A stretch of 41,519 bases of DNA, taken from the NCBI GenBank assembly GCA_015056975.1, contig SVFG01000012.1, forward strand, positions 1 to 41,519. Reading direction: 5' to 3'. Made by a program: the position numbers and the translations under genes. Positions 41,158 to 41,519 of this stretch are shown in pieces. Every line of letters starts with the position of its first letter. The first letter of the stretch is position 1. The notes under the pieces were generated by a model, which worked only from the letters and a program-made list of their open reading frames with translations, had not been told where the DNA came from and searched no databases. This DNA is from Lachnospiraceae bacterium (GTDB lineage: Bacteria; Bacillota; Clostridia; Lachnospirales; Lachnospiraceae).

Positions 41158-41519
41158 ATGCAGGAAAAAAATCAAATTGCCATTGATGTGCAAAATGTTC
41201 AAAAAATATATAAATTATATGACAAACCTTCGGACCGCATGAAGGATGCCTTCGGTCTGTTGAAAAAGAGACCGCCGAAAAAGCATTATGCATTAAATGA
41301 TGTGAGTCTTAAGATTACGAAGGGTGAAACGGTAGGCATTATCGGTACAAATGGATCGGGAAAGTCTACTATTCTTAAGATTATTACCGGAGTTTTAAAT
41401 CCTACGGCCGGGAAGGTTACGGTTGACGGCCGTATTTCTGCTCTCTTGGAGTTGGGAGCAGGGTTCAACATGGAGTACAACGGTATCGAAAACGTATATC
41501 TGAATGGTACCATGATGGG
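41158..41519 (+). CDS. wzt: Polysaccharide export ABC ATPase, N-terminal part (Wzt/TagH; runs off window)
   Basis: The first 120 codons of the ATPase partner of Wzm. [17 protein letters not shown] (16-32) is the typical Wzt/TagH start. Walker A is GTNGSGKST (63-71), and [26 protein letters not shown] is the glycan-exporter version of the region leading to the Q-loop. The frame is open to the right edge. The start at ATG 41158 has no clear ribosome site. A tiny frame (ATG 41121, 11 codons, TAA ending at 41156) ends just before it, so translation might be coupled. Whether a C-terminal glycan-binding domain is present cannot be seen. Confidence 0.9.
   Translation, partial: MQEKNQIAIDVQNVQKIYKLYDKPSDRMKDAFGLLKKRPPKKHYALNDVSLKITKGETVGIIGTNGSGKSTILKIITGVLNPTAGKVTVDGRISALLELGAGFNMEYNGIENVYLNGTMM

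Overview
The window looks like chromosome from a Gram-positive, low-to-mid GC Clostridia member, most probably Lachnospiraceae. The signs are strong AAGGAGG-type ribosome binding sites, cell-wall repeat proteins rich in WWYV, GH25 muramidases with a single membrane anchor, a C1A peptidase with a lectin-like domain, and very long blocks of same-strand genes. No rRNA, tRNA, CRISPR array, insertion sequence or phage gene was seen. Apart from the flanking cell-wall proteins, the window is essentially one large cell-surface glycan locus, about 38 kb, nearly all on the + strand. Both edges cut through genes.

Layout. (a) 1-2845: the end of a WWY-repeat protein, a terminator, then a secreted papain-like peptidase with the same C-terminal repeats. 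(b) 2904-9958: GDP-mannose supply (manC, manA), pseB, a Wzy/ligase-like polymerase, a GT2 gene broken by a frameshift, and a glycosyltransferase with bacterial sialyltransferase motifs. (c) 10086-10598: an isolated coiled-coil gene with a 21-bp coding minisatellite. (d) 10701-13277: pseC and glmM. (e) 13441-18925: two large membrane proteins and an MBOAT/SGNH O-acylation pair. (f) 19086-32065: a PseH-like acetyltransferase, two DPM1/GtrB-type GT2 enzymes, two GtrII-type membrane glucosyltransferases, a PglK/MsbA-like flippase, pseF, wecE, and a membrane protein split by an in-frame amber codon. (g) 32111-33208: the only minus-strand gene, an SGNH-like membrane protein. (h) 33414-41519: two paralogous GH25 proteins interleaved with rmlB, rmlA and rmlC, followed by wzm and the start of wzt.

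How the genes fit together (inference). Sugar nucleotides made here should include GDP-mannose, part of the CMP-pseudaminate route (pseB, pseC, pseH-like and pseF present; pseG and pseI not in the window), dTDP-rhamnose intermediates (rmlABC; no rmlD in the window) and probably dTDP-4-amino-4,6-dideoxygalactose (RmlA, RmlB, WecE). The GT2, GT52-like and membrane glycosyltransferases would build a complex glycan. A MsbA/PglK-like exporter and a Wzm/Wzt exporter would move it, MBOAT/SGNH would decorate it, and WWY-repeat or GH25 proteins may be its cell-wall partners.

The main points for a second look are: a recurring promoter architecture (TTGCC, a 17-nt spacer with TG before a TATRAT -10); three genes whose longest open frame begins inside its own promoter or leader; a probable CTG start for manA; two interrupted genes; the dispersed pseudaminate pathway beside a sialyltransferase-like enzyme; and the twin membrane GH25 proteins, one with an acidic intracellular repeat tail.
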